From: Scleroderma bovista
Taxonomy: Eukaryota > Basidiomycota > Agaricomycetes > Boletales > Sclerodermataceae
Assembly: GCA_037178675.1 (NCBI GenBank)
Contig: JAYMGJ010000760.1
Span: 1 to 33,947 of the forward strand
Length of the DNA: 33,947 nt
Direction of reading: 5' to 3'
In this document: piece after piece, positions 30,801-33,947 of the stretch
Numbering within the stretch: position 1 is the first letter of the stretch
How the letters are laid out: each line of letters opens with the position of its first letter
Translations under genes and position numbers: made by a program
The notes under the pieces: generated by a model
Seen by the model: the letters and a program-made list of their open reading frames with translations, nothing else
The model's database searches: none
Told to the model about the DNA's origin: nothing

Positions 30801-31813
30801 ACGTTTCCGAAGATGGAATGATGTCCAGTAGTGCATGGTTCAAGCGTGGTTGGACCCTCCAAGAGTTACTCGCACCGCGCAATCTACTGTTCTATAAACA
30901 AGATTGGTCTCTCTACAAGGAGTCCCCATCTTCGAACCACAAGGAGGATGATGTCGTGCTTGGCGACCTGGAAGATGCGACAGGTATAGCGCGATCTTAC
31001 TTTGCTGATTTTTACCCAGGCTTGGACAACGCACGATCGAAGCTGCAGTGGGCATCTGAACGCCGCACCACAGAGCCAGAGGATGTTGCGTACTCCCTTT
31101 TTGGCATTTTCAATATCTTTTTGCCCATCATCCCCGGAGAATCGGCGGAGAATGCACTCGGGCGTCTTCTCGCGGAGATCATATCACAATCGGGGGACAT
31201 TTCGGTTCTTGACTGGGTCGGGGAGGCTTCATTGTTCAATAGTTGTTTCCCTTCCCGCATCACTTCATACCAGCCGACACCCTCTCCACCACCTGCCTGG
31301 GATGACAGTGAGCTGCAACCATCCAAGTTTGACACATATGGACGAGTTGTGGCGGGAATCAAACTGTTCGACATGCTTTCAACATCAGACATCCCGCAAT
31401 TCGTTGGGCGGTCACTCAGGCTACCGTGCATTGTATATCAAGTGAAAGAACTCCGGTTGCAAGTGGCGGATCCCCTTATGCCGAGCTTTGTGTATGAGAT
31501 CCATGCCCATGGCCTGACGCCATTCGAGATCACGTTGTCGAACGAGCTCAAACTTGACGCACCACGCGCTACGCACCCATATGTTCTCGTTCGTCCATGG
31601 CACCCGAAATTGATCGCGTCATTTAGCGATGTCGAAATTATGGCTGTTGACAAGTTGGTCACAACGCTGGGGCAGCCGTTTCGTGCGCTTCTGTTAAAAC
31701 AGCAGTCGCGAAAGGAGTATAAAAGGATTGCATCGTCAGCTGTCTTTGTCGCTCGTCCCAGCGATGCGGCCAGTGTCCTGCAAAGCAAGCTCCAGGTCCT
31801 TAATGTAGTCTGA
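27896..31813 (+). CDS. TPR-array / HET-domain protein
   Basis: A single open frame of 1305 residues. Residues about 45-790 form a solenoid of TPR-like helical repeats averaging 42-48 residues, alternating two types (DLEEAITLGREALELRPxGH and DLDEAIALHRxALDLRPAGH). The C-terminal HET domain starts YVTLSHRW at 882-889, continues with GYLWAW and DTCCIDK (927-940), AELAKSI, MFSWYRR and WFKRGWTLQELLAP (W986-P994), and then the usual basidiomycete extension (EPEDVAYSLFGIF, GDISVLDWVG). HET domains trigger cell death in fungal non-self recognition. TPR arrays of this kind are common in Agaricomycete proteins, where my recollection is that they often end in a CHAT domain. Here the effector is HET instead. 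No NACHT/NB-ARC P-loop is visible. The start is the first ATG of the open frame; an upstream exon is possible. Confidence 0.85.
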   Translation: MFDLDDQITRNRKEMERHPPGDATWVKAFSVLADSLDDKHLERDEIADLEGGIASALELCQAGHAGHHQSLYALKLCLCRRYAKKQAALSDLEEAITLTRTALGLRPLGHSSLAPTLALNNLASDLKQRFLELGVDADINEAIALHRAVLALCPAVHSCPAASLHQLAKCLWHRYCKQGTRHDLEEAIALGREALELRPSGHPDHAAIVSSLADFLMDRFLELNAIADLDEAIKLHRSALELRPAGHSGRPSSLRNLSICLWYRYRKQVTIPDLAEAITFGRDALEFHPPDHSQGHAATLSSLAQYPTDRFLKLDANTDLDEAIALRRWALDLRPVRSRRSNSLHQLALSLCHRYSKQGAINDLEEAITLGREALELRPSGHSGRAATLNSLADYLTNRFLKLDVNADLDEAIALHRLTLDLRPAGHSDRPSSLHKLALCLWYRHRKQATMPDLEEAITLGRDALELHPPGHSGRAAILSSIAHYLRDRFLKLGANADLDEAIAQCRSALDLRLAGHPDRSKSLSTLVYCLSSRFEKQQAAADLDELIGLHHSILDLQPPGHPDHTATIDKLLLYVRKRLQNLDTPADLDECISLERAAMVLCDPGDPDVKYLLDLYSDLYKRFQNIGAIADLEEAITLGRTILDIHPPGDPNRPIYLNTYVICLRNLFVETGMVGDFNEAVSRAREAVALHPVGDPDHKRFLYTLATFLSAKFRKEGDLADLEQAIILRRDLLALCPSASSLHELALCLSERFDQRGVTADIDEAIGLISSALKLRPPGHPDRVVSLKTLVFYRQKKFKKPTPKVGLEGIKKLIMRAVNDVLEFLPPRLLNTQTGTLCGRDVLTSMFESSQEYQKLLSSAASYPPQCNAHIRDTVSTYFRYVTLSHRWEIDEPLLRHIQGRAIYDIEPTDGLMKLQWFCVTAYEHGYLWAWSDTCCIDKDSTAELAKSIASMFSWYRRSALTIVYLFDVSEDGMMSSSAWFKRGWTLQELLAPRNLLFYKQDWSLYKESPSSNHKEDDVVLGDLEDATGIARSYFADFYPGLDNARSKLQWASERRTTEPEDVAYSLFGIFNIFLPIIPGESAENALGRLLAEIISQSGDISVLDWVGEASLFNSCFPSRITSYQPTPSPPPAWDDSELQPSKFDTYGRVVAGIKLFDMLSTSDIPQFVGRSLRLPCIVYQVKELRLQVADPLMPSFVYEIHAHGLTPFEITLSNELKLDAPRATHPYVLVRPWHPKLIASFSDVEIMAVDKLVTTLGQPFRALLLKQQSRKEYKRIASSAVFVARPSDAASVLQSKLQVLNVV
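28441..29520 (+). repeat. 270/540-bp coding repeats in the TPR array
   Basis: The block starting TGACCTGGAGGAAGCCATC at 28441 recurs at 28981, exactly 540 bases later, with about 55 of the first 60 bases identical. The sister unit TGACTTAGxGGAAGCC starts at 28711 and 29251, each 270 bases after those. One 270-bp unit encodes two TPR-like repeats (90 residues). Confidence 0.85.
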
Positions 31814-32349
31814 GAGGTCTGTACGTCTTCCTGTCATTTTTACCGCTTAAATTCTCATATCCGCCCAACGATCCAGGAAAATATCAATTCGCGTCTACAT
31901 AGCAAATTATTGGGGGAGTTCGTCGAATATCGCAAGGCCTCGTACCACCATCCCACGCTGATGTGGGCAAAAGCAGGGCATTAAGCATATTGCCCATGCA
32001 CAGAGAGGTGTCCTGCCTCTCGTTCTCGGTAGGCCAAGCACTGCGATCTCTGAAAATCGACTGCCTCTCGCCGTTGACCATGTTCCTGTCAATGTTTCCC
32101 ATCGCCAACAAGTTGGCATGCTCTGCTCATATGCCAACTTACCATTGTGCTAACATTACAAAGATGACCTACAAATGATACGGTTTACCAGTATGGCCTT
32201 TTGGCACCGGGTCCGTGTCTTAACACTCTTGTTTGCTTGTAGCAGGATATAAATATCGAATTCACTCTCTCTCTCGTCGAATATTGCTGTGGTTAATTCA
32301 GTTATTGGAACATTGTGATTACTGCATATGTTATGTCGCATGCTATATC
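31814..32349. other. Intergenic region downstream of TPR-HET, no gene
   Basis: Minus-strand frames in 31884-32137 show no recognisable domain. Contains a 10-bp inverted repeat (AAGTTGGCAT at 32110-32119, ATGCCAACTT at 32131-32140). Confidence 0.45.
32110..32140. repeat. Inverted repeat, 10-bp arms, 11-base loop
   Basis: AAGTTGGCAT and ATGCCAACTT are perfect reverse complements. Unexplained; possible hairpin or protein site. Confidence 0.5.
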
Positions 32350-32480
32350 CTGGGACATGTAATTTGCATGGCTACTCAGGGGGACTGCTGCGAGATGGCA
32401 AAGCAAAGACCATCCATTCTACAGTTGCTTGACCTAAATAGCTATTCAATTACATCTCAGGATTATTGCAATACAGTGCG
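32350..32480 (+). pseudogene. Relic of the mitochondrial carrier 3' end
   Basis: Shared blocks with 25270-25480: CCTGGGACRTG, then GCATGGCTRCTCAGG and GGACTGCTG, and further on CCTAAATA and AGCYATTCAATTAC. The order and spacing match the last coding exon and 3' UTR of the FLX1-like gene, with deletions. It has no coding capacity. Confidence 0.65.
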
Positions 32481-32587
32481 TGTACCAGTTTAACATCTTA
32501 GGCCAGGTCCAAAATATCATTCTGCATCTGTGGGATGAGCCCGTTAGCACTTGATAGCGTTGCACATTGCAAGAAACAAAGGGGATC

Positions 32588-33000
32588 AAAATAACTATAA
32601 CTACTAGAAAATTCCCTGCACAGAGCGCCCACTTCCCCGCCCATTAGCAAGTCCCTCAAAACGAGGAAACATGCTGAACGAAGAAGAGACTGGAGCCAAA
32701 TGCTCCCCGTGCTCTCAAACGTATTGCTTCATCCTATCAACCAAAGCAAACAAATAGGGAGATGACCTACCCATACAACTAACATGACCGTGTCCCATCT
32801 GTAAAAAGGATGAGCAAAGGTGTTTTGAAGGAACGAGCAGGAGAAAAAAAAGCCGGTCAAATAACTATAACCCACACACATCATCGCGCAGAACGCCTCC
32901 CCACCACCCGTATATGCAAGCAGTCTCAAAACGAGCCTACAAGCTGGGCGATGGAGAGACTGGACGGCTAAGTCCCCACGCTCGTGTCAAAAGTGATCAA
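32588..33000 (+). repeat. Imperfect tandem duplication, 270-bp offset
   Basis: ATAACTATAA at 32591 recurs at 32861, and CTCAAAACGAG near 32654 recurs near 32924, both offset by 270. Between and after them, blocks such as AGAGACTGGA and the GCTC-rich stretches align in order. Confidence 0.65.
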
Positions 33001-33947
33001 GATTTCATCATCCCGGAAGCAAGAGTGCAGTGTAAGTAAATATTATATGTAGGGAGACCCACCTGGAGATGGAAAGCATGGTGTGCGCGATCAGTGTGCT
33101 CGAGTCTGCTGAAGAAAAAAACGCAAAACGCAAAACTTTTGTTTGCGTAAGTTGTGCCACAGCGGAGGTGGGCGGCCCGGCCCGTCTGGCGAAGATCGTA
33201 TCTTTGAACATGCAAACCTAAGCCTTTGAGGGCGGCCATACCATGCGAAGTCGCAAGGCAGCGTGGTGCATTGGTATCTTGAATCCACGGATAGCAGGCT
33301 TATGAAGTCCCAATGGTTCTGTGTCAAATGTGAGTACATACTTGTGGTCGTGCTGCATTGACAAGACAGTAGAACTCGCAAAATCCATCATCGCATCTAT
33401 GTTCTCTTGGTATCGGCGATCGGCACTCACGATCATGCACCTTTGTGACGTTTCTGAAGATGTCATGATGCCCAGTAGTGCAAGGAGTTGCTCGCGCCGC
33501 ACAGTGTATAATTACTGTTCTATAATCAAGGTTGGTCTCTCTACAAGGGCCCTCCCATCTTCGAACCACAAGGAGGATAGCATCGTGCCTTCGCGAGCTG
33601 GAAAAATGCAACGGGTATAGCTCGAACCGATCTTACTGCTTTCGATCCAGGGTTGGATAATGCACGATCAAAGCTGCGATGGGCATCAGATACTACAGAG
33701 CCGCAGGTCGTTATTTGCTATTTTGGTTTCTTACGGGGAACCCTGCAGAGAATTGCACTCGGGGCGTCTTCTCACAGAGATCATATCGAAATCGGCGGAC
33801 ATTTCGGTTCTTGACTGGGTCGGAGAGGCACTCGTCGTCGTTGTTTTCCTTCCCGCATTAGCCGACACCGCGAGCTGCGACCATCACATATGGACGGATC
33901 GTAGCGGGGGTTGACTTATTCGAGACGTCAGACCTCCCGCAATTTTC
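32930..33947 (+). pseudogene. HET-domain relic B, cut by the window end
   Basis: The 5' part aligns with relic A (GCCTACAAGCTGGGCGA, AAGTCCCCACGCTCGTGTC, GTGATCAAGATTTCA). Later pieces in several frames match the intact HET gene: CIDKTVELAKSI, MFSWYRRSALTI, SSNHKED, PGLDNARSKL, WASD and PSRI. Frameshifts and stops break it throughout. Like relic A it lacks the codons before CCIDK and has KTVELAK where the intact gene has KDSTAELAK, so A and B are sisters. It probably continues past 33947. Confidence 0.8.

Overview
This window is nuclear DNA from a filamentous basidiomycete, most likely an Agaricomycete. Genes are split by many short introns of about 45-75 nt, several with CTAAC/CTGAC-like branch points. 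Gene content is typically fungal (Med13, BIG1, TTI2, a FLX1-type carrier, a HET-domain gene). Intact housekeeping genes alternate with decayed, duplicated accessory DNA. No rRNA, tRNA or CRISPR array was recognised. Exon models were built by hand from splice signals, reading-frame continuity and family recognition; no alignment could be run.

Layout. 1-2492: an intact three-exon gene for a small secreted cysteine-rich protein (SSP1, minus) and its duplicated upstream flank. 2493-7179: two minus-strand genes, a nucleolin/Nsr1-Gar2-like protein and a DUF2433 phosphoesterase-like protein with a C-terminal RRM. 7505-12557: Mediator subunit 13 (plus), divergent from the DUF2433 gene. 12795-13815: BIG1-like ER membrane protein (minus), divergent from 14022-16193, a 12-exon cytochrome b5-acyl-CoA dehydrogenase fusion. 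17509-17857: second intact secreted peptide gene (SSP2). 18903-20365: TTI2 (minus). 21455-22570: third family copy (SSP3), a pseudogene whose first intron holds a 761-bp element with perfect 20-bp terminal inverted repeats. 23235-23666: putative GPI-anchored Ser/Thr-rich protein (minus). 24092-25375: mitochondrial FLX1/SLC25A32-like carrier. 25540-26305: broken fragments resembling saccharopine reductase and MAK21/NOC1. 27896-31813: an intact 1305-residue single-exon protein with a long TPR-like array and a C-terminal HET domain, flanked on both sides by decayed HET relics. A relic of the carrier 3' end lies at 32350-32480.

How the parts relate. The housekeeping genes work independently: transcription (Med13), ribosome biogenesis (nucleolin-like), PIKK assembly (TTI2), cell wall or V-ATPase biology (BIG1), lipid oxidation (b5-ACAD) and mitochondrial FAD/folate transport. 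The two accessory systems are the more novel content. One is a three-copy family of 8-cysteine secreted peptides that share exon structure, cysteine spacing and promoter flanks. The other is a TPR-HET gene with internally duplicated repeats, inside a duplicated, gene-fragment-rich neighbourhood typical of fungal allorecognition or innate-immunity loci. Neither family's function can be proven from sequence alone.
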